Below, piece by piece: positions 13,401-28,400 of a stretch of DNA of 64,000 nt (position 1 is the stretch's first letter; the number at the start of each line of letters is the position of its first letter). Below the pieces are notes generated by a model. The model worked only from the letters and a program-made list of their open reading frames with translations, had not been told where the DNA came from and ran no database searches. The DNA is from Patagioenas fasciata. Lineage: Eukaryota; Chordata; Aves; Columbiformes; Columbidae. Location: NCBI RefSeq assembly GCF_037038585.1, contig NC_092521.1, forward strand, positions 68,624,898 through 68,688,897. The letters are read 5' to 3'. Both the position numbers and the translations under genes were made by a program.

Positions 13401-16400
13401 AGTTGGAAATATGGGGCATTTTCCTTATTGGCACTTCTGTAATCTTTTCTATTAGATAGTTAGGTTTAAAAATTTGAGAAGCGTTAATAAATGCTGTTTG
13501 GCCACATATGTATTCCTTAAGGCTCTAGTTATTATATAGTCTCAACTGAGACAGTTTAAATGTTTCTTCTTTTATTAGGTTACTTATTTAAAACAGTGCT
13601 CTGAAAGTTATTCAGGTTCTTACAAGAAGTACTATACATATGTCAATTTGTGCCTAGGATCTGTGTTCCCACATGCTCCCTGTTACAGCAGGGTGTGCTG
13701 GAGGGTTTTCTTAATGTCATATATTGCTGGAAGATGCTTCTGCACCTCCTGACTGTGGAGGTGTTAGTCACAAATTAATGCAACTAGCTAAATGATAATA
13801 GAATAACATGTTGAGGATCTTGGCACCTTTATAAGTTGTGGTCTTGTCTGTGATTTACATTCAGCATGCACTTGACAAAGCAATACTAGACACTAGGTAA
13901 TTTGGAGTAGTCCTTCAGTATAAATTTCATTCAGGTAAAATGCAAAGTATAGTGTTTATTTAAAATACCTAAATTAAACAATTTTTACAAATGCTTGTAA
14001 AAATATGGGCAAACAATATAAAATAGTGCTGACTTCACCCACTTCAAAAAGAAAAAGCAGATAAAAGGGATTGATTTTTCCTTTTTTTTCGTTTTAAATC
14101 AGTTTTCCTGATGTAGATACTTTCTTGTCCTACTGCAGCCAGAATCCTGTCTGTCTGCATTCCATGGTTAATTAGAAGATGCTTCCTAGTGAACTTTGCT
14201 AGCTTTTATACTTGATGTTTCTTTTTGAGCCCTCTGGGACTGTTTTCAGTTCCAGTCTGTCCCCTTCTAAAATAGAAGTTATTTAGGGGAGGGTGGGAGG
14301 ACTGTCAGAAGTAAAATAAGGTCTACCTTTCCTCTTTCCTGATGCATGTCACATCAGAAGATCTCATGTCATCTCTTTTTGACGAGCCCATTAACAACCC
14401 TTTGATCTAAGGAAAGATTTCATTTCCTCTTAGTACCTGAGTGCTTATGTTTTGTAAGTTTCCATCCATTGTTCTTTCTCTAATTTTACAGGTTTATATA
14501 AAACATATGTTCGATTGAGAAAAATAAAAGAACCTAAACAAAGTTAATATACACATTTCACCATTTGCTCTTGACTGAGACAAGGTGTGGTGACAGTCAG
14601 CTGGTTTGCAGTAACAAACCCAAAAATTGTCTTTGATGCTGTGACAAGTATAGCAGCCTGTTATGCTCGTATGGTATTAAGTGCATTATAGCAGGGTGGC
14701 TGGGAATTTTCATTACATAATTGTTTTATTTTCAGGAAGATTCTTTTCTAAAAATATTTTTGAACTTTTATTACACTGCTGGCTTGAATTGCAAATATGC
14801 ACATGCCTTACATCATACTTAATATACCGTGTTACTTTTGGTTAGTATTAATCTTATTTATAATAATATAAAGCTATCAAATGTTAATTTGCAAATATCT
14901 TCAAAAATACATTTTCATACTGAAATGTCCATGTTGCCTGTAGTACATAATATGCGATGTTTGTAAACTAATATTTTCTTAATACTCTATTAGAAGAAAT
15001 TGTGGGCTTTTTACATTGAAGTAAATTATGTAAATTTGAGTGAATTTTTTCATATTTTTTATATTATTACAAAATGTCATAAACTTTAAATACTTATATA
15101 GCTCTCCATCAGAGTTGGCCTGAATCTGTGTATAGAACTTTTTCCTACTACTTCTGATTGCTGTAAAACACTTCGTTTTTGGTGCCTGAGTTATTTAACC
15201 TCCTAAGGTCTTAGTATCAATGAAGGGACAGTAGGGATAATTGCTATTTCTGTTTGATTTTGAAATTAGCTTGGGTGCTGCAGATAAGTTGCAGCAAAGT
15301 TGGAATGAGGAGAAGGGGGAAATGTGGTGTGATATGTGAAAGTGAGGTTTATTTGGGGTTAGGATGCAGTTAAGAGTTAGGTAGCAAGTAAGAACAACAG
15401 AGAGAGAACATTGCTAGAAATGCTGTCGTAGTGTATGAAAAACAAAATTTGTCTCTGGCTTCCTATTTGTTGTATTATTTGACCACTGCATACTATAATT
15501 TCAGATTTAGAAAGGAATTTCTTATTAACATCTTTGCTTAGGCAGTGAATTCCAGAAATGCATTGTGTGCAGTCGCTCCACTGCTTTTAGCTTGAACCAC
15601 CTGCTCTGATCTACCTTCAGATCTCTGAGTTCCACAGTACAGATGAGAACAGTCTTGGACTTGAGTCCACCTAGCTGAGAGAGGCTTTTTGAGATCAGAG
15701 CCTGGGGTAAATGTAGTGGGTATGTGCACTTGTACATGTTTCTTTCCTTGTACTCTATTCAAGAACTAGGTAAAGTACTGCTGTTCTGCAGTGGACTAAA
15801 ACATGTGGCAACAGTGATTATATAAATTCAGTGATTTTCTAGCAAATAAATCTAGTTCTGGTTGCCCAAAGAAGTTTCTTTCTAGTCAGGGTTTTCCACT
15901 GAATACCTTTCATCTTCAGGCTTCTGATTGTTTGCAGTAGATGATGCCTCTGGTCCTGTATCAATGTTTCTTTAGGAGTAGTATGTTGGCATGTTGCTCC
16001 TCTTGATGCATGAGCAGAAAGAAATTGGAAGGCTTAAAATGTTGTTTAGACCTGAAATTCAACATTTACTTCTGTTTGTCTAGTTTTGTAGTATTTTGCC
16101 TATTGGATGCTTGACAGCTATTACCTATATTCTAATTAAAATAAATGCTCTAATGTCTCCATCTATAGGTTCTACAGCAATCCTTTTTGCAATTCATTTT
16201 TACACTCCTTTTCTTTGCATATACAGCTTTTCCTTCATTCGAGTTTTCTATCAGAGTGCTGGTAATTATGAAACACTATATACCTGCTCAAATAGCACAG
16301 GGCTATTTTAAATGTATTATTATGTCCAAGTGTCTTCCATGGGTAACTGTGCTATTTGATAAGAGGTTCAGCAGGGTCTCTTGTGCAGCTTTGGTGTATC

Positions 16401-19400
16401 AGGGTTGACTGAGCATGTGAAAACACAGCCAATCTGCTGTTTGCAGCTTGACATGATTCTCAATATCTTCTTGTGCAGGCTCTTCTTATTGTATGGGAGA
16501 GGTACTTCCACACAATTCAAAGGCTTCATTATCTAGATAAGAGTTTCAAAGTGTATTCAGAATGCTATCAAAGTGAATGCTGATAGCTATCATAAATATA
16601 AAAGGTATCTAAACTAGATGTGGAAAATACCACTTCCTATCTTCTGCTTGCTGTTCTTATCATAAAAATATTAGTATTGCTGACAAGAGTTTCTTACAAG
16701 AAACAGAATCTTGTTTTTCACTATGTGACACTTATAGCCATCATCACTACTACATCCAGGTGTTCTGCAAGAGCAAAAACATGCATGTTTGCTGTGACAT
16801 TCACATTGAGAATTTCTCACAGGATTGTTGAGAGATATGTGGTTTATTTGTGAGTTTTTTGTGCCAGCTAGCCAGCACAATGGCTGGTTTCTGAAAATAC
16901 CTATTTGCTGTTCAGTGATCCATTTCCAAGGCAAGGTGCCTTTATAGAGCTCCCTGTTTTTTGTCTCCTTCTGCACTGTTGGAATTAAAAGAGCTAAGTT
17001 GGACATGTATAGTGCTGCATGTTCTTGTTCTGTATGGCAGATGTAGTATCTGATTAGAGAAACTATCAGCTGCCTACATTGCAATGGTCAGGGTTTGTAA
17101 ATGGAAGTTCCTTGTGGAAAAAACAAACCCCATGTTTGCTTGCAATATTATCAGAGACATCAAACTTGCCAAAAATAGTTTAACAGTAAAACTATAGATA
17201 TTAAAGTTCTACAAGCTCACTACATAGAAAATTCTATTTTTGTGCACATATGCTGAATTTTAGAGATAGAATTGTTCTTTATCATATTTTGTTTTATTTA
17301 AAATAACTGTTGGAAATTAAGATTTAAATTTATAATAGTGCTTCATGATATATTGACTTTCTTCCAAGCTGTTGATCTATCGCATTAGTCACATTTTTTA
17401 CCTTTTATGAGTGTGTTCCTTTCTTTCACTTTTACTTGTGACAGCCTTTTGCTCTGAATGGTAATTAAAATGAGTTTGACCTGATTTCTTAAGATCATGG
17501 AACATGTGATCACATAACCTCTATAAATGGTTTTGGATGGGAGCATAGTACTTAACTGGAACATTTTCAGTAGGTTGATAGAGATATCTTTCTGATCTGG
17601 TCTTCTAGAAACCTGAATTTACTGAGTCCTCTTGTCTTTCCGTTAATGACTTGTACATTTTCCCCAGTTGGTCAGAACAGCAGCTTGGAACTAATTTTCA
17701 GGTTTTTGGATTCATAATGCTATACTTAGATCTCATCTCTGAGTATTGCAGTCTTTTTCCTATGCTGTGTCTTAGTCTTACAGTTAAAATGTGATGACCT
17801 TTACCATCGTATTCCTTCTTGTTACCTGTTATATATTCCTTTCCAGGTTTCTGTTCCCTTTTTGCTTATTTGGATCTTGTTCACTTATTTCACTACTATT
17901 TGTCCTCAGTTTTACACACCGTTTATCTTGGTCATCTGAAAGTACTGCTGGTTTTGCTCAAGAGTAAATTGGTGGGTTTAGATGTCTTCCCTGAAAATGA
18001 GTTAGGGTCTTATATTAATTTTTGGCTCCAAAACTTATTACTTTTTTACATGTATAGCTGCCTGGACACTATTCAAATTGACTTTTTCATGAACTGTACC
18101 TAGGGCTTATTTTGCAGTTTTTGCATCCTCAAAAATCCTGAAAAATCATGCTAGGGCTTGTTTTCAGGGTAGGTCTTGCTTTCAGGGAAACAGAGTATAA
18201 CATACCTGTTGATATTTAGATCAAGCAGGTGGATGTATGCTGTCTGTGAGTAAAGGCAACTGGAAAAATACTGTTTGAGGTAAGACATAAGGTCTGTCTT
18301 GTTCTGCTGCTTCATGTCAGTTGAACAAACTTCCTTTTGGTCATCTCCAAAGGTCCCAAACCCTTCAGAAGAGTTAGAGTGTTCATTTCTATTGCTGGGA
18401 GGTCCAAGTAAAGTGAACACTTGAGTGACATGCTGTCGAGCAGGGTGGATTAAGAAAATACGTGTGGACTGTGCATATCAAGGAACATCAGCTTTAGTAA
18501 ATAACTCTAGTTTCCAAGGCTAACAGCATTTGAAGAATCCCTGGATCTTTAAATGTTTTATGAATATAGATACTATGTGTTTAAGGGCTGGGTTACTGGG
18601 TATTTCTTAGGTATGTGAAAGGTATGCTGATTCATCTTGGGGCTAAGAACTTACATGAAGAGGGCACTGAAGTTTCCATGAAAACGTTTTAGTCATATGT
18701 CATCAGTTATACTGTCTATAATGTAACAAGAGTTTGAAGTACAGTAACTAAGTGCAACTGTCATGCTTCTTTTCTTAGGATACAATCACATGGACGTGGC
18801 AAGGGCCAGGAGCGTAAGTTTTATGTTTTTTTGCTTGTATCATGATTGCTTTCCTTCGTTAGTTTCCATTTACATAACTTACAGGCCTATGTTGTCAAGT
18901 AGTATTTGCTGGTTATCGGATTATTCTTTGGGATGGATTTGTGTCTTTTATCTGTTATTCCCCAATTATGACAATATTTAATTAGAGGAATCCATGTATA
19001 GACAGTGTATTTCTGCTATGATTTCAGTGGTTTGCAGAACGGATTTTAGGTTTTTATTTCTAATTTTCATATAGATATATATATATATTTTAGCCAAGTA
19101 CCTGGAGTAAAACAAGTTGCTTCTGCTCTACATTTTTTATTGCCTGCAAATCAGTTTGCTCTGTTTCTGTATGAAAGCTGTATGGCTATTGTTTGAAGTT
19201 GGTCTAGTCCCATGGAAACTGTCAACCCACTCAGGGAGTTTGGAGATACTATTTTCGTTATCTTGCCCAGCTTCTATTTTTTTTAAAACAATCTGTTATT
19301 CTAGAGGTTCCTTGGCAAATTCATGTAATGTAACATACTACATGAAGCAGGTTTTGCTTGTTTAAATTTTTTAGCATTTTTTTCGTATTGGGATTGGAGT

Positions 19401-22400
19401 AGAATTTCTAAAATTTTTAGATGAAGATTAAAACAAGACATTTTGAACCCTAAGTAATGGGAAGTGGGATCCTATGGTTAATGGCTTGCCTTTAACCTCT
19501 TTCTTGGGAGTTGTTGTTTTGAATGTCCCACCTGAGATCCTATATTTTAGTACCAGCAAAGAAACCGTTGGGATTAGCTGAGACTCAGGTAATTTAGAAT
19601 TCTGTCAATTAATTTTGCACCTTCAAATGGACTGGGAACCAGGTCTAATTAAGGACATGTCTAGATTTGGAGACTTGATTACTGTTAAAATTTCAGCTTT
19701 CAATTAAGTCATCACATTGAAGGTAGATGAATCCATGATGGTGTCTAAAGGAAGCAGGTACTGCAGCATTTACTGCATGCAGGGATTTCTGTGTTCTCCT
19801 TGTGAGCTCCTACCTCTTCCCTTGCATTGGCACTCCAGTTCATCTAGCACACTAACTTGGCCAGGGTGGAGCAGGGTGAGTAGCTTACTTCCAGCTTAGT
19901 GTCTACCTGAGAAGTCAAAAACACATATGAGGAGGGAGAAGAGGAAAGGAACTTGCAAGTGTGTTGCCTCAAATCGCTCTAATGGGTACAAAACCCTTAC
20001 TCAGAAGTGCTGACCTGTGCTGATGAAGTAAATTAAATTAAAACTGAATCAGAATCTGAGGCAGTGCATGATGTTATGCAAATCCACTGGGTCAGTTTAA
20101 ATTGCAGCTTTACTTAATTGTGATTAATTCTCCTGAGTGACCTAAAATGTATTTCTGATGTCTTAACAGTAGTCACTTTCTCAGCAACTGTCTCTCCTGT
20201 CATAGTGGTAGCCAAAACTTAATCTGGAAATGCTGCTGTGCTTAGGTGTGTTCTGTTTGTTCCAATTCGATGTAGCCTTTAAAATGGGTTGAAAACTTGT
20301 TACATGGAAACTATATGCTTTATTCCACTTATGGAAAGTATTGTTTTTACTAGTTTAACAGTATTCAGAGCAGTTCAACTGATTCTACCTTGAAGACAAA
20401 GATTGAGTATAGCATACAACTTAAATTTTCTCTGCATCTGACTTGAGCTAGATACAGGTTCTACCAGTTTTTTTTTAAATTGATATTCATAGTTTAAGGT
20501 TTAGCTTTTGAGGATTACAGAGAGTTGTCAGAGCAAAATGTTAACTCGTAACTTATTGGGGTTTTTTAATGATCTTGGGCAAGGACCTAGAAACCAGGCT
20601 TGTCACATTTCATTCAGTGATGTAAGCTTGAGATCACAAGTTCCATTGTTGTTCTTGCACCTTTTCTTTCCCTTAATGTATTTGAAGTTCAGTAGCAAAG
20701 AAGGGGCGGGGGGGGGGGGAGGGAAGAGTAGGGTGTTGCTGCTAGGATCTGCACTTTATCTACCTAAGAGGATTTTAACCAGCCCTCCCCTCACAATGAC
20801 TGACTGCTGTAACTACCTACATACTGAATAGAATGTGCCTACTAATGCTGCTCCCTAATTTAGGTTTACTAAATCCTTTGCTGGATTTGAATCTTCCTGC
20901 TTGCTGAGGTCAAGTTGATTCCAGTATCTTATGTCTTAGGCTACTAAAGCACATGTACTGCATTTCAGCAGCAGACTTCTGAAGTATAGTGAACTCTAAT
21001 TCCAAGCCAAAGTAATGAGAAAATCTTGCCAACACTACACTGAATATACCATTTTCCTGAAACAGACTTATTTTTCTTTACACACTATGAATGCATCATA
21101 TCTTACTGTATGTATTAGTACCTGTAGATCGTATTACTGTTTGTCTTCCTGCTTTTGGGTATCTTTTAAGATGCAGCTTCAGTGTAAATTGCTTTTGGTC
21201 CACCTTACGGAATGTAACTTATGGAAGTACTCTCAAAGACCTTTTCTGTTAAGATTTTAATCTGAATATGATTATGCCTACAAGTAGGAATGCTACTTGA
21301 AGACTCTGGAGCATAATGTACTACTGTTTTATTACAAATACATTTTTTCCTCCATCCTTTTCCTTTTTTTTTTCCCCTTTTAGGTTAGAAATTCTGTGGC
21401 TTACTTTGTGTCAGTTTCACAATTCTGTGGAAATTGAGGTCAGTAAAAAAACCCTAGTGTATTCTGAGCAGTATCAGAATACATAATACTGTACTTAATT
21501 CTGCAGTAAAAGTTTGTACTTAAACTTCATATGTTAACACAGTCTGTAAAAACAGGTTAAAATACAACTTATATTTTAGACAATTGGCTTCTGTACCTGG
21601 AAATGTAGCCTAAATATGGAATAACAAAATACAGTTTTTCACTTGGCTTGAGACTTTACTTTCTTGTTCATTTAAATTGAGTAGATAGATTTCTGCCTGT
21701 TTAGAATCTTTTGTGAAGAAATTTATTGTCTTTAAGTGGCCTGGTTGCTATTCCAACTAGTATGCCATCTGTGTGTGTTACATATCCAAGTGTGTGAATG
21801 ATGGTGTACAAATTAGAGAAAAATTTGTTGCAAGTGGTTCCATATAGGCCACATAGGTTATTTAATATGTCTGGCTTTTTTTTTTTTTTAATTAGGTTGC
21901 ACTGTTCAGAATGTGAAATTGGAAAACACAAGAAAAAATGTCCATGGATATTCTTAACTTTCCTTTGAGGAAAGGCTGAAGACTATTGTAGTGAAAATGT
22001 GAAAACAATTAAAGCCTTTCCTTTTAAATTGCTTTCCTTATGCATTTTACAGAGTAGTTACATTTTTGTGGAGAAGTATGGTATTTTAAAGGTATTATAT
22101 AGAATATTTGACAGATGTTCTGCAGTTCTTTTGTTTTTTGTTTTGTTTTTTTTTAATAATGAAGCAATTATTTATCTCTAATAGAACTAATGACAGGGTA
22201 AATTAGCAGGGAGAACTATTATATATTTATATACACATGTGTTACTATTGTAACATATAATGTATGCTAATCACAGTATGCATTGTTGCTATGCTCAGTG
22301 TTCACTTACTTATGGTATAAGTTCTTCTCAAAAATAACAAATGCACAAAATACCAACCACTTGAACAGTTCTAGCTGTTATAGAAATGGTTTGTGTTACC

Positions 22401-25400
22401 ACTTTCTTTGCATGTTTTCAGCTATTAATAGTATATAAAAAAGAGTCTTATTTCCAAAATAGTGGCTTGTTTTTGGTAGAAAGGCCAGGAAATGTCAGCC
22501 TCATGCTGCGATAAGACAAACCAGCTGATTGGCAGGATTTTTACTCTGTCCCAGGAACATGGTTTTCTGCCCTATGCAAGTAAAATGGGTTCTTTCACAC
22601 AGAAGGGAACACTACTGAGCTTTCTTTATATATATATATATTTCTTTTTTTTTTTTTTTTTAAACCCGGCAGCTGCTAGCAGGTGCTGAGTTTCTGTCAC
22701 TTACACATATCTCTCATAAGGACAAGTTATGATCTTTGGCTGTCTTAAAAAAATACTTAAAAAGCTAGTGACTTTCTGAAATATGCTATACTATAGTAGG
22801 AGCTGTTTACACGTATGAGGCAGAGTACTTGAGAGCTACTTTTTGAATCTGTTTTTGTGAGGAAGTGCAGTAGATTTAGCAACATAGAAAACAGAACAAC
22901 TCATTTTTCCTCTAAGTCATGTTTTTCCCCCTGGTCTCCAAAGTTTGTGAGCTTTTATTCCTGCTTTATTCAATCAGCACAGGGATACTGGCAAATACCA
23001 ACCAGCCTTTATACCACAACTACTGATGAAGATCGAATAACTGGGGGAGATGTACAACAAAATAACACAACTTCAGTATGCTTTTGATTAAAAAAACAGC
23101 CAGTGATCAGGATCCAAAGTTTGTTAGTCTGGGCTTCTCTGCATATAATATATGTTCTGGCATGCGATACATGTCATCCAGCATGTAAACTCAGAAGCAA
23201 GCATCTATGTAGATTTTATAAATTGTGATGAATATCAGCCTGCCCATTCAGAAGGCAGGTTTTCAGTTGCAGTGGTGCATATAGGGAAAACTGTAGCAAA
23301 ACCCAAAATGAAGAGTTGTCCATCACTGAATACTTCTGAGAAACAGTTAAACAAAACTCTAATGGCAGCATTGTGGGTACTGCCGATCATACCATTATGT
23401 GATTCTGAAAATACAGTTAATTTCATAGTTATTGAGAAGCATTTGCTTAAATGATAAACTTTATTTATTCCCAAGTTATTATTTAATTTTTTTATAGAAC
23501 AGAGTGAAATTTCTGGATCATAATTCCCATTTTGTACTGCCCATACGTAACAATATGAAATATAGCTAAGCTCATTGCAGCTTCCATTTCTACTTCAGAG
23601 CTTTCCACAGGATTTATGAACATTTATGAACATTCACTTAGTGCATAAATTGGGATGTTGTGAGGGTTTTTATAGGTGAGACTGATGATATGCTTGGGGC
23701 TTACATCGTATTTCAGTGAACATTTAAAAACACAGCCAAAAGCTGGAAGGTCTTCTAATATAGGCCATTCCATTCTGAACACTGTCTCTAGCAGTTCCGG
23801 TTTGATTTTCACCTTCCAGCCTCAACTGTTCTGTGATTCTGTGGCCATCTGTATTTACTTAGAATTTTTTTTTTTCAATGAATACCAGTAACTAGTGCCC
23901 CGCTTGAAGGAGAAATTTTTCAAAACCTTCAACAACAGGAGATAAAAACTTTTCTGATATGTACATTAAGCAGTCATAATTTCAAAATGTGCAGGGGAAA
24001 CAGTAAATACCTCATGTCCTGAGAATTTGAATTCTTAATATTTAAGCTATAGAACAATATTAATGTAGCAGGTTATATGGAAAGAGCTGAGCAATACAGG
24101 ATGCAAGAGAAAGATGCTAATACTTTTTAAATTATTTAAAAATTCCTGCTCCCATTTAAGAAAGGAAGATAAAACTCTACTTGGGTTCTATGAGGTAAGA
24201 AATGAGCAGAGTCACTTTTACGTGAATTTCTAGAGGTGTGATGTATCCTTAAACATTTAAGAGTTCAATTTTTTTCTTATAGTCATTTTGTAAATAGAAT
24301 TTTGTAAGTAGCAATGAACTGTACACACTTTTCACCATAGTACTATAATATTGTTTAAAATGTTAAATATTCTTGGTATAATTCAGTTCTCTATATGCAG
24401 TTTCTACCCGTGTATGTTCCTTCAGAAGAAGAAAGAAAAAATCCAGTGTTGTATGCCAATAACGTCAGACTTGTAATGGCACAGTAAGTATGTCTTAATA
24501 TGGAATAAAAATAGATGTGTGATTTTAATTTTAGGATCAACAAAATGCAGTTAAATCAATTCAGTATAGTTGCCTCCTTGCAGAGAAGCTTGGAATCTGC
24601 AGTAGTCTGTACAAAACCTTTTATACAGCAGTCACCACCTCTGAGGAACCCAGGGAGCCACAAATATGGCAGGAACTGTAGGAGTTGGTGGGTTGGTTGG
24701 TTTGTTGGTTGGGTTTTATTAACATGTCTTCATATAACAAGTCAGTTGTATTTGCTGGTGTGGGCATTTATTCTTCTGTGGAGAAAGGTATACTTGAATT
24801 TTATGAAAGTTAATGTAACTGGATTTTATGCTATTGAGGTTGCATTTTAAGTTCTGACTTTTTAATGAGGTTAAAAATAGTATCATGTATTCCTTGTTGG
24901 CCTGTGGGTATTTCAAATAGTAAAGCACAAGAAAGCTATTTCTATAGGAAATAGAGCACTAATACAATGCAAACAACTAATTGAAGTTGAATGTTAATGT
25001 GAGGACACTTACAACGCTTGTCTGTAGCGTATAATAAAGCTAACATTGAATAGGCAGACCTTCATTCTCTTTTATTTTTAATTAACCTCTCTTGTTCATT
25101 CTTTTTTTCCTGTAATTTCAGTAACTCTTTCATTAGTCGGTATTTTCAGTATTTACAGAGAACCCTTAGGTTTGAGCTCATTAAAAACTCTTGAAGGACT
25201 GATGAACCTTTCTATTTCTGATTTTGAAAGAACTTGTGGAATCTCAATTTCCTTTGTGTAACTTCTGTTTCTAAGTTACCAGTTTCAACCAAAGGCCTGT
25301 TTGTAGACAGAAACTGGTAATTCTTCTCGGGTTTATAAGCAGAACCCAGTTCTGAGTTTCCTTAAGGATCCATGTGAATCAACCTGTTTTAGTGTTCTAT

Positions 25401-28400
25401 TGGCCTCAAAGACTTTCATTGGTAATTCAAGACAGTTTGCTGGCACTAAGTAAGTGTTGTCCTCAGCCTGTGGATAGGCCATGTTATTGAAACCTTCATT
25501 CTGAACTCTACTCTAGTCAGCTGACAGGGATTGTGTGGTACAAGGACAAATTTAGAAAGCCTACAGAAGTTTGCAAAGACCTGCATGTTGAAAACCTTCC
25601 CTTCTGCGTGTGCGTAGGAGGAGAGAGATTATTTTCTTCATGCTTTATTTCTCTCTCCCACCTCTGAAGAATTAGGCATTTAGGTTAACAGAAGTGGGAT
25701 GCAGGTCTAAAGGGAAGACCATCAGAATGACTGACAGCAATTATGGCTTGCTTTGAGATGTAGAAGGGGCTGTAGATGCTGTGTTGATATGAAGGGAAAA
25801 TAAATGTGTTTGGAAATTAAAGTTCTGAATTTAAAGTGCAGATGGGAATAAAACAGAAGGCTGATGCCTGGATACAACTGTAGACCAGTTAAAATAACAT
25901 CAACATAGCAAAAAGTTGTTTATTTCTGATCACTTCCAGATGCTTACTCCTAGTGGCAGTTCTTCAGGCTCTCCCAGTTCATTCATCTGAATTTTGTTAT
26001 AGGGGATATCAGCTCAGATGCTGTCAATCTGCTCTGAAGCTGTAGCAGTTGCCAAACTAGCACTTCAGGTGCTATTTGGTGCTAGCATTGCACTCTGCCT
26101 TGCTGAATAAAGGACAGTATTACTGCTTCATCTAGATGTCTCCTTTTTCTGAAGATTGGATTGGTGACAATGTACCATTTAGGTGTCAACAGATCACTTC
26201 AGGATCTGTTTAGATGTGTTCTTTCCCCTTCCTTCCCATCATATTTTACTGGAAGAAGTTATACTGGATATTTTACAGTAGTGGAGGTGGCAGTCCCAGA
26301 TCATAATGTATTTGTGAGTCTAGAACCGGTGCTGCAGCAAAACCTTGTATCTTGCCACTGATTTCAAGGGGAGTGCAACAATAGGTACAATTTCCACTCC
26401 ACAAATCTATTTGCCTTCATCATAATCTTGTTTTGTGAACAGCTTCTGTAAGTGTTGAATGAAGCACTTGACAGGATGTCGTTTCCTATTGTAAAGTATT
26501 TATTGCATGTGATGGCTTTTTTGGCTCTTGGCAATTTTACTATCCTCAGCTAGTAATAAGATATGTCACTCTTTATATATCTTCCTTATGCTTGAAAAAT
26601 GGTCTTATGCTTCTTAGCTGCATCAATTGCAACTTTTTCTCTGTCTATATCTTTCCATATTGCTTTTATGCATCTTAGTTTCTAATTTACTGATACTGAT
26701 TTCAAGTTTGTTTTGTGGTTGGTTTGTTTGCTTGGTGTTTTTGTGGGTGGGTTGGTTGGTTTGGTTGGTTGTTCTTTCCCCCTAAGAAAATATGAGTTGT
26801 CTCTTTATTGTTGAACTGTAGCCTTTTGCCTGTTGAATAGATTCTTGAATACCCAGTTTTCATTGACACTTTTATTCTGGAAGAGATCTGATTGTTGTGA
26901 ACTAATTAAAGTACTGTTTAGGGTATAGAAATACTGCTTTAAAGAAGTAGTAGGTATAATAACTCTTCCACTCTCACTTTGCAAAACAAAATTTTTAAGT
27001 TTGTTACCTTACTATCCATTAGGCTTCGAGTATATTTTAAAGGAGTATGTCAGTTGCTCGGCTTCTAATTAGTTGTATGTAATTAACACTATTAATTTTG
27101 TGCAGTAGTAAACCCGTAGTAGTGCAGGCAGCTAATTGTGAAAATCTGTACTGCAGGCTTTTTGTGCAAGTCTACAGGAACCTCGCCCATTATTACAGAT
27201 GTAAGCTGTTTACATAATTGTGGACAGACCTGTTGGACACTTACTAACATCTAAATGCAATTTGTTTTGCTTTGGTTTCTTAGTTCCTCTTACAGAAACT
27301 AGCTTCAAAATAGGCAAGAATATGGTTTAGATGGTACAATTTAGGAAAAAGTTGCATGTTAAAATATTGCAACTTTGTTAATTGTTTTTATGCATATAGC
27401 AGATATTTAGACTGAGACCTGATGGAAACTGGACACTTTTGCCATTTTGGTTTTCAAAACAGTAAAGACTTAAGAAATTAAGTTCTTTCAGCATTTCTGA
27501 TTTGAGCATTTCATTTTTGTGATCTTTCTGGTGTTAGAACTCAGGATTATATTTATGTACATGACACTGACCAGGAGTTTTGAAGTTTCTCTCATGGTTT
27601 GTATTTTTCCAATAACTTTGTTGTTCTTCTCCACTTACACAAACATTTAAAGACATAGTTTTATATTTACAGTAGATGCTCAAATCAGTTAATGTGGAGA
27701 GTGTTAAACATGGACCTTGAAAACATCTGTTTTTGTTATGTTTTCTCTGTTAAGTCCTTGCTGGGATCGCTTTCCCCTTGTCAGAGCATGTCATACTGTT
27801 AAAGCAGTAACTCTTATCAGCTTGACATATAAAAGTTATGTTTTTGCTTTTGAGAATTTAATCCTTTTTTCCAGCATGCTGGTAAAGGCAAAAGGTATCA
27901 CAGATAATCTTCTGTATCCATTTCCAGCCTTTGTCATCTTCTCCAAAGGCAAAATCAGATTTTTTTTCTTGCAGGTTTTGACAGCATCAGAATGTGATCT
28001 CTGCCACTCTATATGATATGATAATCCTAGTTGCCAAAGGAATAGCCTTGAGTATCTGAGTCTACAGTAGCTTACTGACCTATCCCATGGCTGGTTGTTT
28101 TATTTTCAGTGGCCAATCAAATCTAACTTTGGAAAAACTGCTGTGCTCTGTGCCTATGCTACCTGAAGTTTTACATGTGATTTTGCAGAAACACTAGTTT
28201 GATGCTCAGCATTCAACTTTTCAATTCAAGACTTTTTCGTTTTTATACTGTCAAAGGCATGAGGATAAGTATAAGTGGCATTATTGAAATGGTGGAGATA
28301 ACAAACATCTATTTGTTTAGGTTTCAGGCCATATACAAAAGTGGAGATGAGAACTACATTGTGCACACTATTTATGCTGTGTGGCGATTAGGCAAAGGTA

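Noticed and set aside
16671..17084. 137-codon minus-strand open frame in LPCAT1 intron 6
   Set aside because: No recognisable domain, residue mix typical of random AT-rich DNA, no splice or promoter context, and antisense to an intron.
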